22,812 nt of DNA, from the NCBI GenBank assembly GCA_005223375.1, contig RXOD01004407.1, positions 1 to 22,812 on the forward strand, in the 5' to 3' direction. Origin of the DNA: Amoebophrya sp. AT5.2 (Eukaryota > Sar > Dinophyceae > Syndiniales > Amoebophryaceae). Made by a program: the position numbers and the translations under genes. Of the stretch, positions 1-10,218 are shown piece after piece (positions within the stretch are counted from its first letter, which is position 1; each line of letters opens with the position of its first letter). The notes under the pieces were generated by a model. It ran no database searches. It had not been told where the DNA came from and saw nothing but the letters and a program-made list of their open reading frames with translations.

Positions 1-588
1 ATCTCCGCCCGCCACTAGCTCAACATCTCCGCGTCGGTTCTCATCTAGTACTCGGCCGCCGACGTTGAAAGCCGACGGCGATGGCGCGCTGGGAAATCCC
101 GACGAAAGTACGCCCGAGGAGAAGAAGCGGGCTGGAACAGAACTAGTGCTCGCGATGCAGCTGGCGGCGGTGTTGTTCCCGATCCCCATCATGCTGCTGG
201 TGCCGGACCGAGCAGCATTCATCTTCACTTCCTCGACGTCTTCACTACGACCGGCGCTACCCTCTCCTTTCTTGCCCCGCATCACATCAGCGAAGACGTC
301 CAAGTCGAAGAAAGAAGCGATGGCGAAATCGTGGCTCCCCCGGCATCCTGCGCTCCTGCCCCCTTCGAGTGGCCATCGCTGTGCTACCGCTCTGCCGCCG
401 CTCACATTGCGCGACGATTCCGAAGCAGGTAATTCTCCTGCTCGCACTGCGGACGTCGGTGTTAGTTGCTGAAGCGATCCGTGGATGAGTTGTGGATCCA
501 CGACACCAAAGTCCGGGCGCTGGTACGCTTCGACGTCATCTTCCTCACGAAGCAGAATTCTCGGCACGTGTCTACGCCGCGGCGGCAT
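1..588 (-). CDS. Hypothetical protein, runs off the left edge (5' part or internal exon)
   Basis: Reading the minus strand from the ATG at 588, the frame stays open for 196 codons to base 1, with no stop. The product is not recognised. It starts MPPRRRHVPRILLREEDDVE, is rich in Ser, Gly, Ala and Arg, and looks mostly disordered, with one more ordered stretch around SHDFAIASFFDLDVFADV (about residues 90-107). I see no catalytic motif, signal peptide or membrane segment. A T-rich tract followed by ATATAG lies 10 nt upstream of the ATG, so the ORF could begin after a spliced-leader acceptor there. Alternatively it is a downstream exon of the IKS-like gene at 5239-7146: an exon starting at 598 is in the matching phase (AG+G, then CAG GCC AAC ATG). 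The length of the open frame and its orientation with the other genes support coding. Function unknown. Confidence 0.5.
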   Translation of the reverse strand, partial: MPPRRRHVPRILLREEDDVEAYQRPDFGVVDPQLIHGSLQQLTPTSAVRAGELPASESSRNVSGGRAVAQRWPLEGGRSAGCRGSHDFAIASFFDLDVFADVMRGKKGEGSAGRSEDVEEVKMNAARSGTSSMMGIGNNTAASCIASTSSVPARFFSSGVLSSGFPSAPSPSAFNVGGRVLDENRRGDVELVAGGD

Positions 589-1124
589 GTTGGCCTGCCT
601 ATATAAAAAATCAACTACTATGCGAAAAAGTTACGCCATGAAGTAGAAGGGTGCAAGTCTGTCTGTTGGACTGCTGGTCTACTTGGTGGCCACAAGATTT
701 GTCTATGATCATATCTAAGCTTACTGCGCAGTGATTCGGCGTTTCCACGAGGACGAAGCGACTTAATAGAAGCAAGGCCAGACTTCACGTTCAACATACC
801 CACGATCATTGCCTCGGCCTACTTCTACGTCGGATAGTACACTCCTGACGCGGGTCACGAATTCGCTCACTCTTGCCGCGACTAATAGCAACTCCTCAAA
901 CATCACAAGCGCCATAGCGTCCTCTCAGCATGCGTTCTCTGAGGTGGAAAACAAACGCAACGACGCGAAGGCGAGCTGCAAGCACAAGTCAAGAAATAGC
1001 AGCTGCATCTCCCGGCGCTTTTCAGAACTACTACGCACCACACTCACTTCTTGGTTTCTGGGTGCGTTAGCTTTTCAAGTCTGGCACCAGTCCGAAATCT
1101 TTGAACGGGCAGCAATGTTGTCGC

Positions 1125-1249
1125 GTTCGAATTCGAACGCCACTCGTTTCTGACACCCTGGCGCTTCCATGGAAAAATCTCGTCGCACACAGCCCGTGTT
1201 CGAATTCGAACGCCCCTTGTCTCTGACACCCTGGCGCTTCCATGGAAAA
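1125..1249. repeat. Tandem-type direct repeat, 73-nt period, each copy starting with a 14-bp palindrome
   Basis: A 52-nt unit at 1125-1176 recurs at 1198-1249 with three mismatches. Both copies open with the perfect palindrome GTTCGAATTCGAAC and share CTGACACCCTGGCGCTTCC further on. The 21 nt between the copies are not part of the repeat. No coding function is apparent. Confidence 0.85.
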
Positions 1250-1540
1250 GCAAGCGGCGAATCGCGTCGGGGCCCGCCAGTTCCGGCTGCTGGCTTCCGG
1301 CAGAGCGCGATGAATATCCGCCGCTGCTTTCTAGTAGCCCAAAAGTGGATCGACGTCCGCCGCGTACAGAACCAGCAAGCAGCATGTCGACGAAACGCCG
1401 GCGCGCGAGGACGAGACTTCTACTAGCTTCTTTTCGGCGGCCATGATCTGGGGGTGTAGTAAAGTGAAAGCATTCATCTGCGCCTAGATGGATGCTGAGT
1501 GATCATATTCAATTCGCGTCATGCGTTGCGGTTGCTGTTT

Positions 1541-1586
1541 ACGAAGGCGAATCTCGTCCGCTACCGCAAAATCCAAAATTTTTGCG
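1541..1586 (+). repeat. Dispersed repeat, left copy of an inverted pair
   Basis: These 46 nt match the reverse complement of 4921-4966 at about 38 of 46 positions. The best conserved part is the core CGTCCGCTACCGCAA. Similarity fades on both sides, so this looks like the surviving core of two old insertions of the same element in opposite orientation, about 3.3 kb apart. Confidence 0.6.
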
Positions 1587-3099
1587 TCGATTTCAAAACA
1601 CCAAACAAAAAAAGCAAAGACGCCCAAAGTAAAGCGGCGGCGTACGACGTCGCGGCGCGTCGCGGTCTGGCACAGAACTCCCAGCCGAAAAGGGTGGGAG
1701 CGGGGTGGCAGACTGGCAGCTGCAGCGTGACACTTCGTCGCAGGTGGGCGGCATCGGGGTGCGGTGCATCCGCGATGGCGCACAGCCTCCGCCGGCGCCG
1801 AGTCCGGAAGCAGAGTGGAGCACTATGCGCGTGAGTCGGTCGCCACAGCTTGGCGAGCGATTAAACCAAGCGCGGCCCATTTATATCGTCGGCGCTCACA
1901 AGTAGAATCAAAAGAAAAGCCAGCGCAATCCTTTACAAAACCCACCAGAAACCAGCACCAACGAGGACCAAGACCGAGAGCACCGCAGCACGCAGCCCGC
2001 CGCCCTCCTTGCGCCACCTCGGAGCGGCGCAGTGGAGTCCTGACCAGCCGGAGGCCGCCGCCAGCTCGAGCAAAGCTGACGCGCGGACTTCACCGGAACG
2101 CATTCCAGGGTCTCAGTGTGCGCCCCAATCTTGCTAGATGGGTGCAAGTTCTGGCCTACTTTTGGCAGAAAGTCGGCCCGTAGTTCCCAGCTAGTCAAGG
2201 CCCCCCGCCATCTCCCTGCCCGCGTGTACAGCGACAAGCCCAGGAGAACAGCGCAACCCCTACCGGAAACGCGAAAACTAGACGCGAGAAAATTCCGCAA
2301 AGCGTCCAAAACCCGTCCGCAAGGCGCAAGATAGAAGCCGAGGCACTGGGGCGCCTTCGAGTCGCACTGGCGGACTCGATGGTCTTGCGCAAGCCCTCCG
2401 CGGCTTCCTTCGACATTTCAGCCAATCCACGGCCCGCAGCAGATACGGCCGACACCATGGAGCCGCGTAAGCAGCAAGCAACACAGGCAAAAGCATGGAC
2501 CACCCAGCACATTGGTAATTGGCTACGCAAAGCTGGGCGGTACTTAGAGCACATGGGGGAGGCCTGGCGCGGATACGTTGCCGCTGGAATCCACAAGGAC
2601 CGCCCCCAGTGCTCCTGCGTCGAGGTGCGCCAGCTTGCCAGCTGGCGCGGAGAAGACCAGGAGGACCCAGAATCCTGGACCATTGGGATGCAACTGCTGG
2701 CGAAATTGCGCCAATGGTTGGAGAGCTAAGCCATCGCCAAGGCCCCAGTTTCCGAAGGGCTTGCATCAAACTGGGGCCAATGCGTCGCGCTGAAATTTCG
2801 CGAGGCATTCAGGCTGAACGAAAAGCGCGCAACGCATTCCCTCGAGCCGAGCGACCAAGAGGCCATGGCACCGGTGGCGGGACTTGGTGAGGGGCTTGGC
2901 GATCTCAAGACCGCCAGAAACGTGGGGCGGCGTCATCGCAATGGGGGCGATACTTGTGCGGTTTTGGTTCGGGTGTTGGCACTAGGCTCGAGACGCTTCC
3001 TGCCGTGAATCTGGTCCCGATGCCTTTTATGCCCGTAAGCAGGTGGCGAATAGCTGGCGGAACTGTCTCCCGCACGCCTCGCCACAGCTCGGGGAATCG

Positions 3100-3265
3100 G
3101 CTGCGGACGAAATTCCAATCACGACTGCACGGCCTCGATTTCGTGGCCATTTTGGATGGCAAAAGTGTCGCAATTTGTCCGGAGACCGAACGCCAGGACC
3201 ACACTCGGCGGAGTCCTCCGACGAGCTGCGGACGAACTTCCAAACACGACTACACGGCCTCGATT
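3100..3265. repeat. Direct repeat, 125-nt period
   Basis: The 41-nt unit at 3100-3140 recurs at 3225-3265 with three mismatches. Both copies contain GCTGCGGACGAA and CACGGCCTCGATTT. The intervening sequence is not obviously repeated. No gene overlaps it. Confidence 0.8.
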
Positions 3266-4920
3266 TGGCGTGCAGTTTTGCGGACTCGAAAAGAGGCGCG
3301 CCGGGGGGGTGTCTGTCGGCCGAGCGGACGATCTTCACGGGACGCATACCAGTCGCGATTCGCTATACTATAAAACCTAATCACGATCGTACTCCAGTGA
3401 ATAAGTACGCTTCGAGAAGGCGAAGCCGATGCCCCGCCCGGGGTGCGCAGTCTCGCGCGTGGCGTCGCCATAGGGGGCGGCGCGCGTAGGGTCTTGCATT
3501 GCTTTTCCGCCCAGGTCGTCCCATGCTGTCTCGAACAGATCCAAGCCGCTCCCGCTTCCCATGCGCTTGCGACCTAAAGCGCGCACCAGACTGGGAAAGC
3601 CCGCGAAGGTAGTGATTTCGTTGACGGTGTTGCTGCAGCGGGGAAGCATGTGGCGCGCTCTCGCTCATAGTCAGACTGGACTAAGCCAAACGCGAAAGCA
3701 ATGGGGTCGCATATGTCTGCCAAGCTAATCCAGGCGCTGCCACCGAGAGCGCTAAAATACTTGCGGCACAGGCTCCCCCATTGATTTGCGCCAGCTTGTA
3801 CCCCTCGGCCCCTTCCAAAGCTTGCCACACTATGGCGAAACTGCGCGCCGCAGCCGCGGAGGCTTGCTTCGGATGGGCCGCGCAGTGCGACACGCAGCCG
3901 CCCATCTGGTTCGCCGTGCGCACCGCGCTCGACATCTTGCGGACGTCTTTCGCTGGAGCAAGCGAGAAAAGACTCGGCGGGGGCCCTTCCGCTGTCTCTT
4001 AAAGAATGCGACAGCGGGGCCGCTTTAGGAATGAAGAGAGGCGCGCGCGGCCGCTTGCGTTGCAGACTTGAAGAGGTGAACGGTGCGCCCGAGAGGGTGG
4101 ACAATAGCCAAAAACCCTCGGGGCAAAGTATGACCGCGCTCGCGCTCAGACTCAGCCCGAAAGATATGGCGCGGCGCGCCAACTAATCGAAATGGTCGCA
4201 GAGCCATAGGGCTGCGCTCGATGCGGTCGCCTCGTTGTGGCTAGCAAACTGCACCAATTTCCCGGCGGGGCTTTGCGTTGACATCGCGCGCGGCCTCTCT
4301 AATGCTAGGGAGATGCTCGAGCAAGCTCACGGCGACAGCTTTGGGGCTAGACGATGACAGCAGAGGCAAGGGCCTCGGCGCTTACTTTCAATGCCATCGC
4401 TTTAGCTGGCGCCCCAGCTTGCGGGCGGGGCTCCAGTCTAGCGACATGGTGTCGCCGCTCTTGGTTCCCCATTTCCAGGCTTTTCCGAGTGGTGCAATGG
4501 CGTCGCCATGGCAGCCCCCGGCGCGGGAGAGACCGCGCGAAATGCCCAGGAGTGTGCCCCTCGGCAGTGGCCATAGGTGCTAGGCGTATTCGCCTTCTCG
4601 GAACGGTTTCCGATTCAGATTTTTGGCGCGGGCCTCCCTCAGCTCCTCGCGCTGGTGCGCGCGAGCTGGTCCACCTGGCGTGGCCACAGTGTCTGGGCGC
4701 AGACGCTGCGGCAGCGGCGCGGGAGGATTGGCGAAACTCTTGCGCGTGGGGCAGCCAGATGCAGACGCTGCCTGCGAATCGCGGTCAAGTTGCGCGCTGG
4801 CCCGGCCGGGACACCGCACGCGCGGCGGCTGTCCAAGTGCGAGAAACTGACCGGGTGGCGGTTGCCTTTTGCTGATATGTTTTTCTGATGCGATGAAGTA
4901 CCATACCACGACGCTAGCGG

Positions 4921-4966
4921 CGCGAAAATTTTGAAAATTGCGGTAGCGGACGGAATCCACCTTCGT
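4921..4966 (-). repeat. Dispersed repeat, right copy of an inverted pair
   Basis: Reverse-complement partner of 1541-1586 (about 83 percent identity over 46 nt, shared core TTGCGGTAGCGGACG on this strand). It lies in the same gene-free block and marks its other end. Confidence 0.6.
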
Positions 4967-5238
4967 ACTGTTGGCTATATTAGTACCGAGGACATGATCA
5001 CGACCTGCAGCTTCGGAATCAACAACGATACATATTACCAGTCTAAAAGCATCCCCTCCCGCCATGTTGTGTACAGTAAGCGATTCGGGTGGCACTCCCG
5101 CCCTCATCAGCGACGCGTCGTCCCCTCGCGCCGTTCGCTTCCGAAAAAGTGGCGCTCTCGCCTCCATTCTAACCCGCATGCCGTTGCTCCGTTCTACTGG
5201 TGGTCCGTCACGATGCTCTCCTCCCGTCTCCGCGCAGA

Positions 5239-7146
5239 TCACCTGGTAGTTTTGGTATAGGCACCCAGCAAGCGACTGGCGCCGAAAAAGTGTACGAATT
5301 CTATAATTTCGACTTTGTTTCGCGGATGTTTTTGCGCCCGCCCTTGGACGCTCGGGATCTTTGTAAGGAGGTGGTGCGACGAGCTGGTGCTACTTTGAGC
5401 CTGCGGCTGAGGGGGCGGGTCGTGAGATGAAGAAGCCGGCTGGTGCGGTTGCGGTGCGTGTTGAGCAACATTTTGAGCAGCAGCTGGGTCGAAAAACATT
5501 GTAGCTCCCGAGCCCGGGGCCTGTGCCCTTTGATGCGGCTGCGAGGACTGCGACTGGCTCATCACGAGCTGCGGGCCTGCCGTGTACTCAAACACCATTG
5601 CCTCCTCGTCGCCGAGTCCGTCGTCGTCCACCGCGGGGGTTGTGTCGAATGTCGGAATCGACTCTGCCTTGTGCAACAGGTTTCCCGACGAGTTTCCGCG
5701 CTGTCCAAGCGGTTTCGGATTCGGTTTCCCTTCATGATCTCCATTTTCATCTCCAGAACGCCGTAGGTGCTCGGATAACGCCAAGAGGTTGTTCTCTCGA
5801 CTTGCGCTGAGAGCATCCATGCTCACATCCTTCGTCGATCTGTCCAGCATGGGCACGTCGTTGTCGTCCTCGTCAGCATTTCCTAGTGGCACAGGATCGC
5901 CGCCGGCGACAATCGCGCCCTCTGCTTCACCAGGGTCGCCCAGAAGCGGCAGCGCTGGCAGAGTTTTTCCCGGCAGTGGCTTGTTCATCAACACGCCCGC
6001 CCCGGCCGCACCAGTGCCCGGATGTAGCAGCCGCGAGAATGCTGCACCCGGATCGCTTGGGTCGAAATCGTTGTCGCCCATTTCGTCCTCAAGTTCCTCC
6101 TCGTGCACGGCGGTCAAGATATCGAAGTAGTTGCTCGCCATGTAGTGCTGATCGGGCAACACTGCGCCCGCTCGGTTTCCGCCAATGCCGCTCGGCTGGC
6201 GCATTAGTGCCGTTCGAGGAAGATGCGGATGAGGACCACCACCACGACCACGCGACAAAGATGGCGCTCGCCTGCTCCCCAACGGCCCAGTGCGCGGCGT
6301 CAGCGAGCCGCGCCCCGCTGAGTTGTGCCTCTCTCGGTGGCCGTTCCGGAACTCGCTGTTCTGCAGCATGCTGTGGGCCGCGTGGGAGGCTCCTGCTGCT
6401 GCTCCTCCCGTGTTTATGTTATTGGAGGAGGACGACGGCCCGCCTCCCACCATCACCCCTGCTCCTCGGTTGAGCAGGCCGCCGCCTGCAGCTGCTCCGC
6501 TCGCTGTGCTCGGCGAGGAGGACACCGATCGCGTGCGTCCGCCTCCCATCGGAACCGGTGGCTCTGCCGTCCCGGCCCCGTCGTGGTCCCCTCCTCCGGT
6601 CGGCGTTGGCAGCGAAACCCCCGATGCGTTCCCGACCGGAATTACACCGCCGCTCATACTTGTTGGGCCCGCGACGCCTCCATGGTACGGCGCAACGCCG
6701 CTCACGGACGCGCTCTCCGCCGGATCCACGTGCTGATCCTGACCACTGCCGCTTTCGCCCGGCCCCATTTGATGCAGTGGCGGAATCGCCTGCCCACACA
6801 GGGGGCAGTAGTCGACCTCGGGACCGAGGTAAGGCTCCACCGGACCGTACCTGCTGTCGCCACCGCCCGCGCCGCCGCGCAATAGCTCGATTTTGTGTGA
6901 GATCGGATCGAACGTCACGAGGAGTCCCTGATCGGGATTTCGCAGCAGGACCCATGGCGAGATTTGGTGCTGGTGCTGCGCGGCGGCCGCGGAGGAAGGG
7001 CTGCGGCTCCGCGTGCTCCTCGTCAGCTGCTGGCGCTGACGGGCCAGGTTGAACTGGTTCTGATGATGATGTGGGGGCAGCTGGGAGGCCACCAGTTCGT
7101 CCTCGCTGTGGAGGACGCCCTGCTCGTCGATCGGCATCGGCAACAT
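5239..7146 (-). CDS. IKS1/iksA-like protein, N-terminal exon only (kinase domain not seen)
   Basis: The 635-codon exon resembles the N-terminal region of fungal and amoebal IKS1/iksA serine/threonine kinases. It has a short beta-type segment WVLLRNPDQGLLVTFDP (about residues 65-81), a two-Cys motif CPLCGQ (114-119), and, after a long Gly/Ser-rich linker, the segment HYMASNYFDILTAVHEEE (334-351). In that family a kinase domain follows. Here the frame continues as Gln/His/Pro/Ser-rich disorder and meets a stop at 5239 that is itself part of ACCAG|GTGATC, a good splice-donor context. I therefore think the exon ends at 5243 and the TGA is intronic. The start ATG at 7146 lies five bases after a pyrimidine tract ending in CCAG. 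No kinase motifs appear to the left in this window, so the domain is either off the edge or absent. Family match is from memory of the motif order and is moderate. Confidence 0.6.
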   Translation of the reverse strand: MLPMPIDEQGVLHSEDELVASQLPPHHHQNQFNLARQRQQLTRSTRSRSPSSAAAAQHQHQISPWVLLRNPDQGLLVTFDPISHKIELLRGGAGGGDSRYGPVEPYLGPEVDYCPLCGQAIPPLHQMGPGESGSGQDQHVDPAESASVSGVAPYHGGVAGPTSMSGGVIPVGNASGVSLPTPTGGGDHDGAGTAEPPVPMGGGRTRSVSSSPSTASGAAAGGGLLNRGAGVMVGGGPSSSSNNINTGGAAAGASHAAHSMLQNSEFRNGHRERHNSAGRGSLTPRTGPLGSRRAPSLSRGRGGGPHPHLPRTALMRQPSGIGGNRAGAVLPDQHYMASNYFDILTAVHEEELEDEMGDNDFDPSDPGAAFSRLLHPGTGAAGAGVLMNKPLPGKTLPALPLLGDPGEAEGAIVAGGDPVPLGNADEDDNDVPMLDRSTKDVSMDALSASRENNLLALSEHLRRSGDENGDHEGKPNPKPLGQRGNSSGNLLHKAESIPTFDTTPAVDDDGLGDEEAMVFEYTAGPQLVMSQSQSSQPHQRAQAPGSGATMFFDPAAAQNVAQHAPQPHQPASSSHDPPPQPQAQSSTSSSHHLLTKIPSVQGRAQKHPRNKVEIIEFVHFFGASRLLGAYTKTTR

Positions 7147-7150
7147 TTTG

Positions 7151-7166
7151 CTGGAGGAGGGAATCG
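7151..7166 (-). promoter_or_regulatory. Candidate trans-splice (or 5' UTR intron) acceptor of the IKS-like gene
   Basis: On the minus strand a pyrimidine-rich tract, TTCCCTCCTCCAG, ends at AG (7152-7151), just before CAAAATG. It fits a spliced-leader acceptor or the 3' end of a 5' UTR intron and supports the chosen start. Confidence 0.4.
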
Positions 7167-8051
7167 AAGTTTATGTTGTGATATCAGCACTACACGTGCG
7201 CGCGTCGATTTAGGGACCGCAGAGCAGACATTGGTATTAATATTAAAACTTGTTTCTACTAATACTTGTTTCTACTTCTTGTTCTTGGATAAAACTTTGA
7301 GCGCGGTCAGGTAGAGGTACAGCAGGGGTACGATACACTTTCACTTTCTAGATCGGCACACGAAAGCTAAAGTTAAAGAGCTGAACCCAGCAGGGTTACA
7401 TCAAGCTCATCTTATCTTTATCATGGATTCGTAGCCACGGCCTCCTCCTGGTCAAGAAGTTGATTGTACACGCGGCTGGTCGTGCTCCACATGACATTTT
7501 TGCAAGCCGTATTGAAGAAACGCTCATGAATCGCGCTCCGACTCTATTTCAACGCCGGTATTAGTTTGATGTTTGATGTCGATGTCGAGGCGGTTTTGAT
7601 ATTTTGATTGATTGCAACAGGTTGCCAACCTCGTCCGGTCACCCGCACCGACCAGACTGACTGAACTGTTTTCAACCGTTGGACTTGGTTTTGGAGCCCA
7701 GCTTGAGCAAGCTCCACGACATCGATCGTGATCACTTGGCCCTTGCGTTGTATGATCGATCTTCCTCTTCGCAGCCAGAGATGATTGGGAAGTCGTTGCA
7801 CGGAGAACAAGAACATCACGACTCGAGACCCAGGAGACCACTATCTTCCCAAAGTGTCGCAGTCTGAATGAAGATGAACCGAGTTTCGTCATCTCATCGT
7901 CCTCGTCGCGAAATTAATCTTCGTGCGATATCAACGTGGATATTTAAATTATCTCCTGTGAGTGTGTCAAGTACTTTCCCAAGCGGCTTGCAAATTGAGG
8001 ATGTTCTTGTTCGTATCACCAACATTCCTCTCTTCGCTTCAGATATAGTCG
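7167..8051. other. Intergenic region between the aladin-like and IKS-like genes
   Basis: About 0.9 kb with only short chance frames. It should hold the 3' UTR of the aladin-like gene and upstream sequence of the IKS-like gene. I see no RNA gene, repeat or terminator. Confidence 0.5.
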
Positions 8052-10218
8052 CTACTCCACAACGTAACTCAACACCTGTCCGTTCTCCCACAGTACGGTT
8101 GCGAGAGACGCATTTTTCGAATGCGACGCGAACTGCAAAGCCAACGGCCGAGACACGTTCGAGTAGGTGCGCACACTCCGCACCAGAAGCGACTCGTCTC
8201 CCGTCATCGTGCGAGGGTCCTGTCGACATTTTTTTGGAAGGATCGAGATCGCGTGATGATGCTAATCGATCCTGCAGCTACTGCTCGATGAAAAAGGGGA
8301 ACGGAATCAAAGAAATCGCGATGATTGCTTATCCTTATATATGTAAGAATTTAGATACGATTGGTCTCTTGTTGGTTTCTGGGTTTTCTCTGTGGCAGGT
8401 CCAGAGTTCGCAAATGGCAACTCCGGCATCCAGGACCAGGCCAATGCGCGTGGTCCCCTCCTGGATCACGGCATCGAGCAGTCGCTCGCCCCCCAGCGAG
8501 AAACCCAGCCAGATCGGCGTGACCGCGCCCGCGTGCTTTGGGGACCACGGGACCTCAAACAACCGCACTTGTTCGCTTGGCGGGGGTCCTTCATCTGGCC
8601 CCTCCTGCGCAGGTGAAGATCCAGCTGCTGCGCCTACAGCGTAATCCGTTTCTGCGCCGACGACGAAGGAGTAGCGGTGGATGACGTTGCCCACTAGCCT
8701 CGGCGTGAATCCGAGCCGGGTCGCAAACTTTACCTCGTACGTGACGGCATCCCAGATCTCCAGCTTCCCCGCCTCCGTCGCGGTGCACAGCAGGCTGCCG
8801 TCCGCCGACCACAGAAGTTGCGAGATCCGGTTGCACGACGCGCTGGATAATGTACTAGCTCGTGAAGCCCCGCCCACTGGCGCCTCGCCCTTGCCCTTCC
8901 GCTGCAGCGAGATTACAGATTGAAGGCGGGACGTATGGTCCCAGATCTGGAGACCGCCGTCGGCGTCGCCGCCAGCGAGGTAACGACCATCAGGAGACCT
9001 GTTCGTTGGGTTGCGTTCTTGAGGCCTCAGACTCACCCGCCTCACGCACACTGTTATTATTTCAAACCGTTTGTACTATCACATTAGACTCGCTGTTTGT
9101 ACTTATCACAGACTCAGCCAGAGCCAACATCTTTTGATTGTGAAGATTCTGATCTACCTACGTCCACCTCCGACAAAGCAGTACCATTTCAGCGTCGTTA
9201 GGTGCACTGGCAGTGTGAACCCCGCCACGTGCTCCAGTGCGTCGTGGAACAGATTCAGCCGGTAGAGGTGCAAGTAGTTGCCCGCCGCGATCGCAATGCT
9301 CCCCAGTCTGGAATTCGGTTGCCAGTCCGCTGCGTGCAGCAAGTTGTTGTGCAGGTCCACGAGATAGGTCACCTCTTTCCCCCCCGGCCGGATCATGTGA
9401 ATGCGGGGGCCGTCCAGGAAGGAGAGAAACGCTCCCCGGGTCGTGCCTGGAGCCCCTGCCGCTCCCGTGCTGCCGGTCGCCGTCGTAGTAGAAGTAGATG
9501 GCACGATCGCCAATTCATGATGATGACCTCCACGATGAAGGGTGGAAGATGAAATCGGGTTCCACCTATTTTTCACGCACCCGAACGCGCTGCTCAAGGT
9601 GGACGACTGCCTTGGTAGCGCGAGGAAGGGACGCCGTCCGCGCGCCAGCGAGAAAGCATCTGCGGGAGGAGGACTGGCGCCCCCAAGATAAAAGCCACCC
9701 CCAGCCGCGGCACCTTGCTGCTCGGCCTCCGCTCGTCCACCTCGTCGCGCTGGTATATCGTCGTTGCCATCATCATTGTCGTGAGGCACGATTCGGTTGT
9801 CGCTGGTGGCCATCGAGTAGCTCGATTGATGACCACCTTCCGGAACGGCACGGCCATCCATGTCGAAGCCCGATTGTCCGTTGCTGGCCTGCTGGTAGCC
9901 ATCCTGCTGCGTCGGAGCAGCGCCGCTGGCACCCTGCTCACCGTCTTGGGGATATCGTCGAGAGAAGGGGCCGTTGTGTAATCTCGTCGCACTTCTCGTC
10001 GCATTCGCGGCTGGGCCGTAAATGACAGACCGCACGAATTTTCTGAACAAATTCTGGTACACCAGGGCCTGCTCCCCGCGGGTCCGGTCAGGCGTCACAC
10101 CCCCCAATGCTTCCACCAGCCGCAAGGCGCGAATCTCGTCATCCCCTGGCTCGCAATTTGCGAACTTGTAGCCACGCTCCGCGCGGAAAGAATAACAGAA
10201 CTCGTCGGAGGCGAGCAT
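8052..10218 (-). CDS. Aladin-like WD40 nucleoporin (AAAS family), three exons
   Basis: Exons 10218-9158, 8998-8359 and 8219-8052 join in frame to 622 residues ending in TAG. Aladin is a WD-repeat protein of the nuclear pore. Matches to family blocks as I recall them: AADWQPNSRLGSIAIAAGNY in exon 1 (first blade); SPDGRYLAGGDADGGLQIWD and RISQLLWSADGSLLCTATE in exon 2; LGFSLGGERLLDAVIQ (the SGERLAV block); and in exon 3 PLALQFASHSKNASLATVLW, which aligns with the C-terminal block of human and Arabidopsis aladin (ending LLSVGWSTG / LLSVCWSTG). The last exon is in a different frame from the longest open frame there and is chosen on that alignment. Introns are GTAGAT...ACGAACAG (159 nt) and GTATCT...GTCGACAG (139 nt). 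A low-complexity insert of roughly 200 residues in exon 1 makes it longer than the human protein (546). The second intron donor is the least certain point. Confidence 0.8.

Larger units (their letters stand above)
599..5238. other. Long gene-free, GC-rich, repeat-bearing stretch (intergenic or one giant intron)
   Basis: No convincing gene on either strand. The many overlapping open frames here are what GC-rich DNA gives by chance; none shows a domain, and none on the minus strand contains kinase motifs (HRD, DFG) that would complete the neighbouring IKS-like gene. The stretch holds a 73-nt-period duplication near 1125-1249, a 125-nt-period duplication near 3100-3265 and an inverted pair at 1541-1586 / 4921-4966. 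Two very diverged similar blocks also seem to lie near 3650-3700 and 4120-4170, too weak to list. If the donor-like site at 5242 and the acceptor-like site at 599 are joined, the region is a 4644-nt intron. Otherwise it is spacer with repeats. Confidence 0.6.

Noticed and set aside
1125..1211. GTTCGAATTC-type sequence considered as a tRNA TPsiC arm (GGTTCGAATCC).
   Set aside because: No acceptor stem, D arm or anticodon arm could be placed around either copy. The motif is a perfect palindrome within a repeat.
3142..3166. CGTGGCCATTTTGG resembles part of the dinoflagellate spliced leader (CCGTAGCCATTTTGGCTCAAG).
   Set aside because: Only the central part matches, the 3' half differs, and it is not next to a donor or in an array of SL genes. 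Probably chance in a repeat-rich stretch.
3574..4182. Minus-strand open frame of 202 codons.
   Set aside because: No domain. Composition is that of GC-rich spacer with open frames in several registers, and it has weak internal similarity to a neighbouring block, suggesting a decayed repeat rather than a gene.
4580..5242. Minus-strand open frame of 220 codons directly after the IKS-like exon, a candidate for the missing kinase domain.
   Set aside because: It has no glycine loop, VAIK, HRD or DFG motif, it includes the 4921-4966 repeat, and overlapping frames are open on the other strand too, as expected from GC-rich noncoding DNA.
5886..6955. Several long plus-strand frames opposite the IKS-like exon.
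   Set aside because: They are shadows of the Gly/Ser-rich minus-strand exon. Ser/Pro/Arg-rich composition mirrors the antisense codons, and no domain is present.
7894..8229. Minus-strand frame containing GMLVIRTRTSSICKPLGKVL, first taken as the next aladin exon because it resembles the KGLIAIYDTR block.
   Set aside because: Exon 2 already supplies that block (GERLLDAVIQ...GLVLDAGVAI), and the overlapping neighbouring frame matches the aladin C-terminus better and ends in a stop, with correct splice phase.
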